Positions 16,782-25,149 of a stretch of DNA of 64,000 nucleotides are shown here, one piece after another. This DNA comes from Conyzicola nivalis_A (GTDB taxonomy: Bacteria > Actinomycetota > Actinomycetes > Actinomycetales > Microbacteriaceae), in the NCBI RefSeq assembly GCF_040548875.1, contig NZ_JBEPSJ010000001.1, positions 1,694,730 to 1,758,729 on the forward strand, written 5' to 3'. A program made the translations under genes and the position numbers. The notes beneath the pieces are model-generated. The model was not told the origin of the DNA, ran no database searches, and was given only the letters and a program-made list of their open reading frames with translations. Position 1 is the first letter of the stretch. Each line of letters starts with the position of its first letter.

Positions 16782-17792
16782 ATGCCGACAGTCACCAGCA
16801 TCCAGTTCGATCTCGTCGCCCGCCCCCACGGCGAGCCGACCACCGACGACGTCGTGCGCGTCGAGAGGACGCTTCCCGAGCTCGCCGACGGCGAGGTGCG
16901 CGTCGAGAACGAGTTCCTCTCGGTTGACCCCTACATGCGCGGCCGCATGAACGACGTGCGCTCGTACATCCCGCCGTTCGCGCTGGGCGAGGCGCTGACC
17001 GGCGCCGCCGTCGGGCACGTCGTCGAGTCACGCTCCCCCGACTTCGCCGTGGGCGACACCGTGCAGCACCAGCTCGGCTGGCGCGACGTCGCCCAGGGCC
17101 CCTCCGCCGCCTTCCGCGCGGCGCCCCGCCTGCCCGGGCTCCCCCTGTCGGTGCACCTCGGCGCGTTGGGCATCTCGGGCATCACCGCCTGGGTCGGCCT
17201 CACCGTGATCGCGAAGCTGCGTAAGGGCGACACCGTCTTCGTCTCCGGCGCCGCGGGCGGAGTCGGCAGCATGGTGGGCCAGATCGCCCGCCTCAAGGGC
17301 GCCTCCCGGGTGGTCGGCAGCGCGGGCTCGGCCGAGAAGGTCGAGCTGCTCACGGGCAAGTACCGCTTCGACGCCGCATTCAACTACAAGGACGGCGACG
17401 TTCGAGGCCAGCTCCACGCAGCCGCGTCCGACGGCATCGACGTCTACTTCGACAATGTCGGGGGCGAGCACCTCGAGGCCGCGCTCGACGCGTTCAACGA
17501 CGGCGGACGCGCAGCCCTCTGCGGAGCCATCGCCGACTACAACGCGACCGACGGCGGTTCGGGCATCAGGTTCACGTCGAACATCGTTACGCGCGGCCTC
17601 ACCCTTCAGGGGTTCACAATGACGAACTACGGCCAGTACGCGCCGCAGTTCGCGGCCGACATGCAGCGTTGGCTCGCCGATGGCTCCATCGTCTTCGACG
17701 AGACCGTCGTGACGGGCATCGACAACACCTTCGACGCGTTCACCGGCATGATGCGCGGCGACAATGTCGGAAAGATGATCGTCGCGATCTAG
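16782..17792 (+). CDS. NADP-dependent medium-chain oxidoreductase (PTGR/curA-like, zinc-less)
   Basis: This 336-residue MDR enzyme lacks zinc ligands. VDPYMRGRM (about 47-55) and the Rossmann motif SGAAGGVGSMVGQIARLKG (about 155-173) are typical of alkenal reductases such as leukotriene B4 dehydrogenase or CurA. It should reduce the double bond of alpha,beta-unsaturated carbonyls with NADPH. It is the second gene of a TetR-controlled pair with the DJ-1-like protein, which fits a reactive-aldehyde defence unit. Confidence 0.88.
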   Translation: MPTVTSIQFDLVARPHGEPTTDDVVRVERTLPELADGEVRVENEFLSVDPYMRGRMNDVRSYIPPFALGEALTGAAVGHVVESRSPDFAVGDTVQHQLGWRDVAQGPSAAFRAAPRLPGLPLSVHLGALGISGITAWVGLTVIAKLRKGDTVFVSGAAGGVGSMVGQIARLKGASRVVGSAGSAEKVELLTGKYRFDAAFNYKDGDVRGQLHAAASDGIDVYFDNVGGEHLEAALDAFNDGGRAALCGAIADYNATDGGSGIRFTSNIVTRGLTLQGFTMTNYGQYAPQFAADMQRWLADGSIVFDETVVTGIDNTFDAFTGMMRGDNVGKMIVAI

Positions 17793-17855
17793 GCGGGGTT
17801 CGCTGGGCGCCGCCGACCCGCTGCGTGAGGAGTCCGCATCGGAGAGAATGAACGG

Positions 17856-18497
17856 ATGACGGACGCCGCCGAGTTCGTGGATGCGGCTCTTCAGCGCGAG
17901 AGCTCGTACGAGCGCGCGATCGCAGACGCGCACCGCCTCGGCGGCGGGCTCCGGTACTACGGGGCTTCCGTCGGGGCAGTGCGTGGTGCGGTCCGCGACG
18001 CCTCCCGCCGGTACCGCGGTCTGGGCCACGACGGCGTGACCGCGCTGAGCTCTGAGCTCTGGTCGGAGCCGGTATTCGAGCGGCGACTCGCGGCCGTGGT
18101 CCTGCTGCAGTCGAACGTCGCCCTGCTCGACAACTCCGATCTGACCCGTATCGAGGGATTCATCCGCTCGGCCCGGCTGCGCGCCCTCGTCGACCCGCTC
18201 GCGGTCGACGTGGTCGGGCCCATGATCGACTCCCTCGCGGGGCGGGCTCGTCTGCGTGCGGATGCGGCACTCGACCGCTGGGCCGGCGACGACCCGTCTC
18301 TGCGGCGGGCCGCCGTGCTCTCGCCCCTGCGGTCGCTCCGCTCCGGAGGCGGCGACTGGGACGACTTCGTGCGTCGTTGCGCACTCGCCTCGTCGGGGGA
18401 CCCCGACGACGAAGTGGTGAGCGCGATCGGGCAGGTGGCGGCCGAGCTGTCGACGGTCAGGCCCGAGCTGCGTTTCCCAGCGAATTTTAAGCTCTAG
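17856..18497 (+). CDS. AlkD-like DNA alkylation repair family protein
   Basis: The 213-residue all-helical protein matches the HEAT-like AlkC/AlkD glycosylase fold. It has YYGASVGAVRGAV near the N-terminus, LWSEPVFERRLAAVVLL (about 68-84) and ALVDPLAVDVVGPMID (about 108-123, with the key Asp). WAGDDPSLRRAAVLSPL lies near 148-164. AlkD excises bulky cationic lesions such as 3-methyladenine. The protein is about 10% shorter than many relatives. A GAGAGAA ribosome-binding site precedes the ATG; it may be transcribed alone or with the upstream pair (63-bp gap). Confidence 0.78.
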   Translation: MTDAAEFVDAALQRESSYERAIADAHRLGGGLRYYGASVGAVRGAVRDASRRYRGLGHDGVTALSSELWSEPVFERRLAAVVLLQSNVALLDNSDLTRIEGFIRSARLRALVDPLAVDVVGPMIDSLAGRARLRADAALDRWAGDDPSLRRAAVLSPLRSLRSGGGDWDDFVRRCALASSGDPDDEVVSAIGQVAAELSTVRPELRFPANFKL

Positions 18498-18540
18498 AAC
18501 TTGCGATTCTCGCGGCGCATTTTTACCATATTTCTCGTAG

Positions 18541-18559
18541 TTGAGTCGAGGTGACTCAA
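18541..18559. promoter_or_regulatory. HAIR element (HspR operator)
   Basis: TTGAGT-CGAGGTG-ACTCAA has arms and a seven-base spacer that match the HspR-associated inverted repeat (CTTGAGT-N7-ACTCAAG), with G/C instead of C/G at the flanks. It lies 27 bp before the Hsp20 ATG, so heat-shock derepression by HspR (encoded elsewhere) is expected. Confidence 0.85.
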
Positions 18560-18586
18560 CTTAGAAGAGAGAAAGGGAAACGTGAA

Positions 18587-19012
18587 ATGCCTATGTCGTT
18601 CGATCCGTTCAACAGCCTGGACCGACTGACCGAGGATCTCATCAATTTCCGGCCCGGTGCACGTTTTATGCCCGTCGATCTCTACCTCGACGGCGACCAC
18701 TACGTGCTCAATGCCGATCTGCCGGGCATCGACCCCGGCTCGGTCGACGTCGACGTCGACGGCCAGCTCCTGACGATTCGCGCGCAGCGCACCGCCGCCA
18801 CCCAGGAGAACTCGAAGTGGCTCACCAACGAACGGCCCAGCGGCACGTTCCTGCGCCAGTTCAGCCTCGGACGCGGCGTCGAGCCCGACCAGATCTCGGC
18901 GAGCTACAACAACGGCGTGCTGAGCGTCATCGTGCCGGTGAGCGAGAAGGCGAAGCCGCGCAAGATCGAGATCGCGCGCAGCGACTCCGAGCAGAAGTCG
19001 CTGAACGTCTGA
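18587..19012 (+). CDS. hsp20: Hsp20/alpha-crystallin family small heat-shock protein
   Basis: The 141-residue chaperone starts at ATG 18587 behind AGGGAAA. The N-terminus MPMSFDPFNSLDRLTEDL is typical of actinobacterial Hsp18/Hsp20. The alpha-crystallin domain spans about 28-125 (MPVDLYLDGDHYVLNADLPG to GVLSVIVPVSEKAKPRKIEI). A variant of the C-terminal I-X-I motif is present. It holds unfolded proteins in an ATP-independent way. A HAIR operator controls it. A start further upstream would place the operator inside the gene and is rejected. Confidence 0.93.
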   Translation: MPMSFDPFNSLDRLTEDLINFRPGARFMPVDLYLDGDHYVLNADLPGIDPGSVDVDVDGQLLTIRAQRTAATQENSKWLTNERPSGTFLRQFSLGRGVEPDQISASYNNGVLSVIVPVSEKAKPRKIEIARSDSEQKSLNV

Positions 19013-19043
19013 CGATGCTCGACGGTTAGCGTCGCGGTCGACG

Positions 19044-19085
19044 CGAACGGGCTGGTTCCGGTCAACACCGAGACCAGCCCGTTCG
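19044..19085. terminator. Hairpin terminator between convergent hsp20 and TetR genes
   Basis: A 13-bp perfect stem CGAACGGGCTGGT (19044-19056) pairs with 19073-19085. The loop contains a second 4-bp stem. It sits between the two convergent genes and may serve both. Confidence 0.75.
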
Positions 19086-19092
19086 TCGTGCT

Positions 19093-19704
19093 TCAGGCTA
19101 TTGTCGCCGGCACGTGCGCGCTCAGAAGAAGGAGAGCGTTCGGCCACAGCCGGTTCACCTGTTCGGGGTCGTCGAGAAGCTTCGCGAAGAGCACCGTGCC
19201 CTCGAGCTGGGCGATGATGGCGCGAGCGGCACCGGCCGCACTCTGCGGCGCCGACTCGTCTGCATCGATGGACTCCTGCACCACTGACTCGACCATCGTC
19301 GCCTGCTCGTCGAATACCCTCTGCAACTCCACCTTTATCACGGGGTCGTGCGCACTCAGCTCCAGGGCGAGGTTGCCGAAGAGACAGCCGGTCACTGCGC
19401 CGAGATCGCGTTGCGCCACGCGTTGCGTCTCGGTCGTCTCGTCGAAGAGCCGGTGCAGGCGCTCGAGCGGTGTTCCCTCGCCACCCAACGCGGCGGCCCA
19501 CTGCGCCTTCTGCGTCACCCAGTGCCGAGCGATGACGGCGAGCGCGAAGGCCTGTTTCGATTCGAAGAAGTAGTAGAAGCTTCCCTTGGGCACCCCCGCC
19601 GCGGTGCAGATATCGGCGACGGAGATCGAACTGTAGGCGCCCCGCCCCAAGAGCGCGGTTCCTGCGGACAGAATGCGCTCTCGAGCGTCAGAGGGTCGAC
19701 CCAT
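19093..19704 (-). CDS. TetR family transcriptional regulator
   Basis: The 203-residue regulator opens MGRPSDARERILSAGTALLG. Its DNA-binding helices (ISVADICTAAGVPKGSFYYFF, about 23-43) are textbook TetR/AcuR type. The C-terminal domain contains a TetR_C-like region with a few Cys residues. The nearest divergent genes are the SDR-SgcJ-hydrolase operon that starts about 500 bp away, a plausible target. The ligand is unknown. Confidence 0.9.
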   Translation of the reverse strand: MGRPSDARERILSAGTALLGRGAYSSISVADICTAAGVPKGSFYYFFESKQAFALAVIARHWVTQKAQWAAALGGEGTPLERLHRLFDETTETQRVAQRDLGAVTGCLFGNLALELSAHDPVIKVELQRVFDEQATMVESVVQESIDADESAPQSAAGAARAIIAQLEGTVLFAKLLDDPEQVNRLWPNALLLLSAHVPATIA

Positions 19705-20200
19705 GAGGCGATTATACGGCCGGTCGACTATGCGGGGTCGGTCGCGTTCCTAGTCAACGACGAGTCGCAGGACTAAGCTTTTTCCGTCACAATGTGCCCG
19801 GCCGCCGTAGCCGCCGACGCCCGCTCCGCCGGGTGCCGCCCTGACGGTCGAACAGGTGAATCCGGCCGCTCTCGCTCTGCACCCGCCGCCAGCCGTTGCT
19901 CGTGAAATGGCCGCAACTCGCTACCAGTGCCTTTTCGACGACCTTAGGACGAGCGCACCATGTCTGGTCACGGAACACGGCCACGACTTATCGGCCGGCT
20001 CACCCCGAAAGGCCCGCCGGCATCTCGGCGTCGCAAATGGCCGTCGCTATGCCTCGGATCGAGCTTCCTCCGTGTGATCGGGCGACTGCCGGCATCAAAC
20101 CTGCAGTCGCGCAAGATTTCTTTACGGGGAATAGCAATCGCGGGCTCGCCGTTGATCCATCCATCGGTAGTTGACCGTTCACCTAGTAAAGGAAGACACA
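19705..20200. other. 496-bp intergenic region, no convincing gene
   Basis: The stretch lies between the TetR start and the SDR start. Base composition drops toward 50-55% GC near the SDR gene. Several short open frames exist on both strands, but none shows a ribosome-binding site, a family motif or normal codon bias. The first 70 bp can be read in + frame as YAGSVAFLVNDESQD followed by a stop (19776), reminiscent of an SDR C-terminus and perhaps a remnant. No operator for TetR could be picked out with confidence. Confidence 0.5.
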
Positions 20201-20908
20201 ATGGATATTCAGAAAGTCGCAGTGATAACGGGAGCTTCGCAGGGCATCGGAGCGGGTGTGGTAGAGGCCTACAGAAGCCTCGGATACGCCGTCATCGCCA
20301 ACTCGCGCACCATCGTCGCCTCAGACGACGACCTCGTGATCGCAGTGCCCGGCGACATCTCCGACCCCGCTGTCGCGGACCGGGTCATCGAGACAGCCGT
20401 AGAACGCTTCGGACGCGTCGACACGCTCGTCAACAACGCCGGCATCTTCATTGCGAAGCCCTTCCTCGACTACACGAGCGACGATTTCGACCAGGCGCTG
20501 GCGGTGAACCTCGGTGGCTTCTTCCATGTGACACAGAACGCGGTCGCTCGGATGTCCGCACAGCGCACCGGTCATGTCGTCAACATCACGACCAGCCTCG
20601 TCGAGTACGCGAACTCCAGTGTTCCGTCGGCACTCGCTTCGCTGACCAAGGGAGGTACCGCCGCGGTCGTCAAGTCGCTCGCGATCGAATTCGCCTCGCG
20701 GGGAGTACGGTTCAACGCCGTCTCGCCCGGCATCATCAAGACGCCGTTGCACGCAGAAGAGAGCCACGAGACCTACGCCGCCCTGCATCCTATGGGCCGC
20801 ATGGGGACCATCGACGACGTCGTCCACGGCGTGATCTATCTCGAGCAGGCACCCTTCGTCACCGGCGAATTCCTCCACGTCGACGGCGGACAGAGTGCTG
20901 GCAACTAG
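20201..20908 (+). CDS. SDR-family protein lacking the catalytic tyrosine
   Basis: An AAAGGAAG ribosome-binding site selects ATG 20201 (MDIQKVAVITGASQGIGAG). The 235-residue protein has the Rossmann TGxxxGIG loop, NNAG, the catalytic Ser region ITTSL, and a C-terminal GEFLHVDGGQSAGN. Where YxxxK is expected it reads ALASLTKGG, so Lys is kept but Tyr is replaced by Ala. Some SDR subgroups show this, and their reaction is unclear. It leads an operon with an SgcJ-like protein and an epoxide-hydrolase-like enzyme, downstream of a TetR gene, suggesting catabolism or detoxification of an organic compound. Confidence 0.85.
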   Translation: MDIQKVAVITGASQGIGAGVVEAYRSLGYAVIANSRTIVASDDDLVIAVPGDISDPAVADRVIETAVERFGRVDTLVNNAGIFIAKPFLDYTSDDFDQALAVNLGGFFHVTQNAVARMSAQRTGHVVNITTSLVEYANSSVPSALASLTKGGTAAVVKSLAIEFASRGVRFNAVSPGIIKTPLHAEESHETYAALHPMGRMGTIDDVVHGVIYLEQAPFVTGEFLHVDGGQSAGN

Positions 20909-20936
20909 CCGGCGGGCCGACGAGGAGCAGCCGAAC

Positions 20937-21359
20937 ATGACCACAATCGACAACCGCGAAGACGACCTCATCGCCGCCGGGGTGCTGACCGCCTGGGCGG
21001 ACGGCATCCGGGTCCACGAGCCCGAACGCGTGGCGTCCCTGTTCGCCGACGACGCGATCTTCCAGGGCTTCGATCCCGAGCACACCGTGGGTCGCGCCGG
21101 CGTCGCCGCCTACTACGCGAAACAGCCCGCGGGCCTCATCGCGGCCTTCACCGTCGTCGAACGCCGGCGCCCCTCAGCAGACACTCGGGTCGCCTACGCC
21201 CGTGTCGACTTCACGCTGCCAGACGGCCGCGTCATCCCGGTCCATCTCACGATCGTCCTCCAATTCACACCCGAAGGCTGGCTCATCAGCCACTATCACG
21301 TCTCGAAAATCGAGCCCACAACCGGAGCCGGCACCCCCGCCGATTCCGACCGCAACTGA
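20937..21359 (+). CDS. NTF2-like (SgcJ/SnoaL-type) protein
   Basis: The ATG at 20937 follows a GAGGAG ribosome-binding site. The 140-residue protein shows the cone-shaped NTF2-like fold pattern: a long first helix (AAGVLTAWADGIRVHEPERVA), LFADDAIFQGFD, then paired strands ending GWLISHYHVSKIEP. SgcJ/EcaC and SnoaL relatives bind small hydrophobic ligands, some as isomerases or hydrolases. It lies 28 bp after the SDR gene and 12 bp before the hydrolase gene, so it is part of that operon. Confidence 0.75.
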   Translation: MTTIDNREDDLIAAGVLTAWADGIRVHEPERVASLFADDAIFQGFDPEHTVGRAGVAAYYAKQPAGLIAAFTVVERRRPSADTRVAYARVDFTLPDGRVIPVHLTIVLQFTPEGWLISHYHVSKIEPTTGAGTPADSDRN

Positions 21360-21371
21360 AAGGAAACACCC

Positions 21372-22313
21372 ATGTCTGACTCACTCGCACAATTCCCGAT
21401 CGCCGAGGGCCGTGGTTCTGTCACCGATGCCCCGAACCTCCCGGACGGATTCACCGACACCTTCTCCAGCCACTACATCGACACCGGAGACGTGCGCCTG
21501 CACGCCGTGATCGGCGGCACAGGCCCGGCCCTCCTGCTCGTTCACGGCTGGCCCGAGAACTGGTACGCCTGGCGCTTGCTCATGCCGGCGCTGGCTCGCG
21601 ACTTCACCGTCATCGCCGTCGACCAACGCGGCATGGGGCTGTCGGACAAGCCGGAGACCGGGTACGACTCGACGACCCTCGCGGCCGACCTGGCCGGCCT
21701 GATGGACGCCCTCGGGCACGAGACGTTCACCGTCGTCGGACACGACACGGGATTCGCGCTGAGCTACGCGCTTCTCGCCGATTACCCCGAACGCGCCACC
21801 CGCGGCGCCCTCCTCGAGATCCCCGGCGCACCCGGCACCACTCCGGCGCCGCCGCTGTTCGTGCCCGCCCCTCTCAACAACAAGCTCTGGCACCTGTCGT
21901 TCAACCGCGTCGAGGTGCTTGCGGAGCAGCTGGTGACCGGCCGTGAGGACTTGTTCTTCGGCTACGAGTTCGAGATCCAGGGCGGCAATGTTCCCGAGGA
22001 CGCCATGGCGTACTACGTCGGCCTGCTGTCGAACCCCGAGTCGCTCCACGGCGCTTTCGGGTTCTATCGCGAATTCGACGCCACGCTCGCGCAGAACGGC
22101 GACCGCGCCACCCGCCGTCTCGCGATGCCGTTGCTGGGCATCGGCGGAGAGCGCAGCTACGGCGACCACGTCGGCGAGGCTCTACAGGCCGTCGCCGACG
22201 ACGTGAAGAGCGTCGTCATCAGCGGCGCGGGACACTGGGTGGCAGAGGAGGCTCCCGACCAGGTACTGCCCGCTCTGTCGACGTTCCTCGCTCCCCAGCG
22301 AGCCGCGGTGTGA
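21372..22313 (+). CDS. Alpha/beta hydrolase, epoxide hydrolase-like
   Basis: The 313-residue enzyme contains the oxyanion motif HGWPENW (59-65), the nucleophile elbow GHDTGF with D125, and a late GAGHW histidine. An Asp nucleophile plus HGWP is the signature of epoxide hydrolases rather than Ser esterases. The cap-domain tyrosines could not be assigned with confidence. A GAAAGGAAA ribosome-binding site precedes the ATG. It is the last gene of the SDR-SgcJ-hydrolase operon. Confidence 0.85.
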   Translation: MSDSLAQFPIAEGRGSVTDAPNLPDGFTDTFSSHYIDTGDVRLHAVIGGTGPALLLVHGWPENWYAWRLLMPALARDFTVIAVDQRGMGLSDKPETGYDSTTLAADLAGLMDALGHETFTVVGHDTGFALSYALLADYPERATRGALLEIPGAPGTTPAPPLFVPAPLNNKLWHLSFNRVEVLAEQLVTGREDLFFGYEFEIQGGNVPEDAMAYYVGLLSNPESLHGAFGFYREFDATLAQNGDRATRRLAMPLLGIGGERSYGDHVGEALQAVADDVKSVVISGAGHWVAEEAPDQVLPALSTFLAPQRAAV

Positions 22314-22410
22314 CCTTTAGCGCGCGCGGCGCCGATTGGCAATGACCGGTGTTCCCAGCAAGACGGGCGTAGCGTCTTTTACCCATCAACGCAGAGAAAG
22401 CGGGTGCACT

Positions 22411-22581
22411 ATGAGCGCTTCAGACAAGATCGAGAACGCTGCCGAGAAGGCTGCCGGAAAGGCCAAGGAGGCCGTCGGCAACGCCACGAACAACGAGGAG
22501 ACCGCCCAGGAAGGTCGCAACGACCAGGCCAAGGCGAGCGCCAAGCAGGCTGGCGAGAACATCAAGGATGTGTTCAAGTAG
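22411..22581 (+). CDS. CsbD-family stress protein
   Basis: This 56-residue hydrophilic protein (MSASDKIENAAEKAAGKAKE at the start) has the Lys/Ala/Glu-rich helical repeat of CsbD proteins, which are general stress proteins of unknown mechanism. Length is typical. It stands alone, with a strong hairpin terminator 14 bases after the stop codon. Confidence 0.88.
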   Translation: MSASDKIENAAEKAAGKAKEAVGNATNNEETAQEGRNDQAKASAKQAGENIKDVFK

Positions 22582-22594
22582 CATCCTTCGAGAA

Positions 22595-22638
22595 ACGAAC
22601 GAGGGCCCCGACGAATCATCGTCGGGGCCCTCGTTCGT
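22595..22638. terminator. Hairpin terminator after csbD-like gene
   Basis: A perfect 20-bp stem (22595-22614 with 22619-22638; core GAGGGCCCCGACGA) closes a four-base loop. It separates the CsbD gene from a convergent small gene. Next to it an 11-base direct repeat GTATGCGTCTA occurs twice (about 22637-22663). Confidence 0.85.
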
Positions 22639-22660
22639 ATGCGTCTATAGGCGTATGCGT

Positions 22661-22927
22661 CTACAAGGAGTCGAGCTCGTGTTCGACCTGCGAGCTGTCG
22701 GGGGTGTGCTCGCCCGCGTCGGCGTCGGCGCCGACGGCGATCTGCGCCCACAGCACGGGCATACCGGGCGAGAAGAGGATGTCTACGCCGGGTCCGCTGT
22801 TGAGCGGCGGGATGTTCACGTATCCGCCGCCCGAACGGATGGCGGCCAGAATCTGGGTCCGGAGTTCGGCTACAGGTTCCGGGAGGAAATAGTCCCGGCC
22901 GTCGACGGTGAGCCTATGAATGATCAC
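22661..22927 (-). CDS. Hypothetical protein, 88 residues
   Basis: A GTG start (22927) lies behind AGGGAAG. The protein (VIIHRLTVDGRDYFLPEPVA at the start) seems to be a small alpha/beta domain with a short hydrophobic strand (GVDILFSPGMPVLWAQIAV) and a long acidic tail (ADADAGEHTPDSSQVEHELD). It has no membrane segment or signal. Family not recognised, although small proteins of this look occur in related genomes. It is divergent from the kinase-GAF gene, with about 160 bp between starts. Confidence 0.6.
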   Translation of the reverse strand: MIIHRLTVDGRDYFLPEPVAELRTQILAAIRSGGGYVNIPPLNSGPGVDILFSPGMPVLWAQIAVGADADAGEHTPDSSQVEHELDSL

Positions 22928-23085
22928 GCAATCTCACTTCCCTCGTCGGGCAGCGATGCTGCCCCGCAGGACACGTTACCCTTGGGACACGCCATTCGTC
23001 ACTTCGGCACCGGTCGTGAAATCGTTCCGTGCCATTGTGATCCGATCGAGACGAGATTCACGCGTGGGTTCCCAGAGGTGCGGCA

Positions 23086-24393
23086 GTGTCTGACACGACT
23101 ACGACCGGAGCTCGCACCGAGCAGACGCCCGCAGCTCCCGCCTACTCGCGTCTCGGCGACCGCTACCAGATCCTCGCTCTCATCGGCGCCGGCGGCATGG
23201 CCTCCGTCTACCGGGCGAACGACGAGTTCCTCGACCGCGAAGTAGCGGTGAAGCTGTTCGACGCTCCGCTCGGCGACACCGCCGAGGTGGCGAGCCAGCA
23301 GCACGAGCTGCAGACGCTGGCGCGGTTGAACCACCACGGACTCGTCTCTCTGATCGATGCGGGGGTCGTGGCCAACAAGAGCCACGCACTGTCGCGCATG
23401 TATCTGGTGATGGAGCTCGTCAACGGCTCTAGCCTTCGGACGATGGTCGCGGCGCGTCAGCTGCCGGGGCGGGAGATCGCCCAGATCGGTTTCGACATCG
23501 CCGAGGCCCTGCAGTACATCCACGCGAACGGCATCGTGCACCGCGACGTCAAGCCGGGCAATGTGCTGATGGTCGACTACGGCACCGACAATCGGAGCCG
23601 CGCGAAGCTGGCCGACTTCGGCATCGCCCTGCTGTCGGGTACGTCCGACGGCGATTCCGGCGAGACCCTCGGGACCGCCGCCTACCTCAGCCCCGAGCAG
23701 GCCATGCGCGACATCATCGGCCCGCCATCAGACATCTACTCCCTCGGTCTCAGCCTTCTCGAGTGCTTCACCCGCACGATCGAGTTTCCCGGCAGTCCGT
23801 TGCAGAGCGCCACGGGCCGACTCGTGCGCGACCCGGTGATCCCGATCACCCTGTCTCCGCAGTGGGCGAACCTCCTCCGCGCCATGACCTCCCGCGAGCC
23901 GGCGGATCGCCCCACCAGCGGCCAGGTCGTCGCCGCGCTCGGCGAGCTCATCGGCATCGAGCGGAAGGCGGAGGCGCGCGGCGAACACGAGGCCGCTCCC
24001 CCGTCTGTGCTGGTGAGCGTCGACGCCCCGACGGATGTCTTCATCCGGCTGTCGCGCGTCGCCTCGCGACTGCTGAACGCGGCCATCGTGATCATCGCCG
24101 TGGTCGAGAACGGTCAGGCACGACTGCTGTCGCACCACGGCATCGACGCGCGGTACGTCGACCCGTCGGCGATGCTCGCAGACCCGAGCGACGGCATCAG
24201 CCCGTTGACTCCCGACAGCATGTACGTGCGCCGGGTGACCGGCGGCCTGCTGCGCGGCGCCGACGGTTCGCCCGTCGGCACCGTGTGGGCGTTGGACGAG
24301 CGCCAACACGTGATGTCGGCGTACGACGAGCAGAACCTCGCCGACGTCGTCGCCCTGACCGAACACCAGTTGAACGAACCGGGAGCGAAGTGA
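23086..24393 (+). CDS. Soluble serine/threonine kinase with C-terminal GAF-like domain
   Basis: The 435-residue protein starts at GTG (VSDTTTTGARTEQTP). The kinase domain (about 26-290) has GAGGMASV (34-41), K56 in AVKLF, HRDVKPGNV (D154) and DFGIAL (177-182), all intact. No membrane segment is seen. Residues about 305-430 look like a GAF domain (VFIRLSRVASRLLNAAIVII, then SMYVRRVTGGLLRGADGS). Its stop codon overlaps the start of the EAL gene (TGATG), so the two are coupled. The layout suggests a cytoplasmic signal sensed by GAF, with the kinase acting on or beside a c-di-GMP phosphodiesterase. Confidence 0.9.
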   Translation: MSDTTTTGARTEQTPAAPAYSRLGDRYQILALIGAGGMASVYRANDEFLDREVAVKLFDAPLGDTAEVASQQHELQTLARLNHHGLVSLIDAGVVANKSHALSRMYLVMELVNGSSLRTMVAARQLPGREIAQIGFDIAEALQYIHANGIVHRDVKPGNVLMVDYGTDNRSRAKLADFGIALLSGTSDGDSGETLGTAAYLSPEQAMRDIIGPPSDIYSLGLSLLECFTRTIEFPGSPLQSATGRLVRDPVIPITLSPQWANLLRAMTSREPADRPTSGQVVAALGELIGIERKAEARGEHEAAPPSVLVSVDAPTDVFIRLSRVASRLLNAAIVIIAVVENGQARLLSHHGIDARYVDPSAMLADPSDGISPLTPDSMYVRRVTGGLLRGADGSPVGTVWALDERQHVMSAYDEQNLADVVALTEHQLNEPGAK

Positions 24394-25142
24394 TGAACCT
24401 AGCGTCAGACCTCACGGGAGCCGTCACGCGCGGCGAGATCGCCGCGGTGTTCCAACCGCAGATCGACATGCGCACGGGGGTCATAGTCGCGGTCGAGGCG
24501 CTCGCACGGTGGAATCATCCGCAACTCGGCTCCATCGCCCCCACCACCTTCATTCCGATCGCCGAGGAGCACCAGCTCATCGCCGAGATCGGCGACTTCA
24601 TGCTCGACGAGGGCTGCCGCTGTGCGGAGCTCTGGAACGCCTCGGGCGCCCGCATCGAGGTCGCGGTCAACGTGTCGCCGGCTCAGCTCCTGACCACCGA
24701 CTTCCTCGACCGCATCCGCACGAACCTGACCAGGCGCCATCTGTCTGCCGGCAGCCTGACCATCGAGATCACCGAGTCGCTGCCGGTCGCAGACGAGCCG
24801 GAGGTGCTGCGCCTGCTCGACGAGCTCGGCGACCTCGGCCTCGGAATCTCCGTCGACGACTTCGGCACCGGTTACGCGTCGGTGGAGCGGCTGCTGGCGC
24901 TGCCGGCCACCGAGCTCAAGCTCGACCAGTCCCTCGTGCAGGTCGCCGGGTCGCCGCCGCCCTACGTCGTCGCCGCCATCCGCGTCGCCCACGAGAACGG
25001 ACTGCGGGTGGTCGCGGAGGGCATCGAGAACGAGGAGCAGTTCGTGCGTGCTCGCGATCTCGGCTGCGACCGCGCCCAGGGCTACCTGTTCAGCCGCCCG
25101 GCCTCCGAGGAGGAGATCGGCCGCGTGCTCGCCGGGGTGTGA
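24393..25142 (+). CDS. EAL-domain cyclic-di-GMP phosphodiesterase
   Basis: The 249-residue protein is essentially one EAL domain. It keeps VEALARW (E35-L37), VNVSPAQL, the EITES glutamate, the DDFGTGYAS loop, LKLDQSL (Lys), VAEGIEN and AQGYLFSRP. All residues that bind metals or catalyse c-di-GMP hydrolysis are visible, so activity is likely. It has no sensor of its own; the GAF-kinase in the overlapping upstream gene may supply control. It ends seven bases from the end of the convergent GGDEF gene. Confidence 0.93.
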   Translation: MNLASDLTGAVTRGEIAAVFQPQIDMRTGVIVAVEALARWNHPQLGSIAPTTFIPIAEEHQLIAEIGDFMLDEGCRCAELWNASGARIEVAVNVSPAQLLTTDFLDRIRTNLTRRHLSAGSLTIEITESLPVADEPEVLRLLDELGDLGLGISVDDFGTGYASVERLLALPATELKLDQSLVQVAGSPPPYVVAAIRVAHENGLRVVAEGIENEEQFVRARDLGCDRAQGYLFSRPASEEEIGRVLAGV

Positions 25143-25149
25143 GCTCCGT

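Noticed and set aside
19731..19776. SDR-like C-terminal peptide YAGSVAFLVNDESQD
   Set aside because: Only 15 residues of likeness, with no upstream SDR sequence; too little to call a pseudogene.
19787..19984. 65-codon minus-strand frame upstream of the SDR operon
   Set aside because: No ribosome-binding site, family motif or supporting context.
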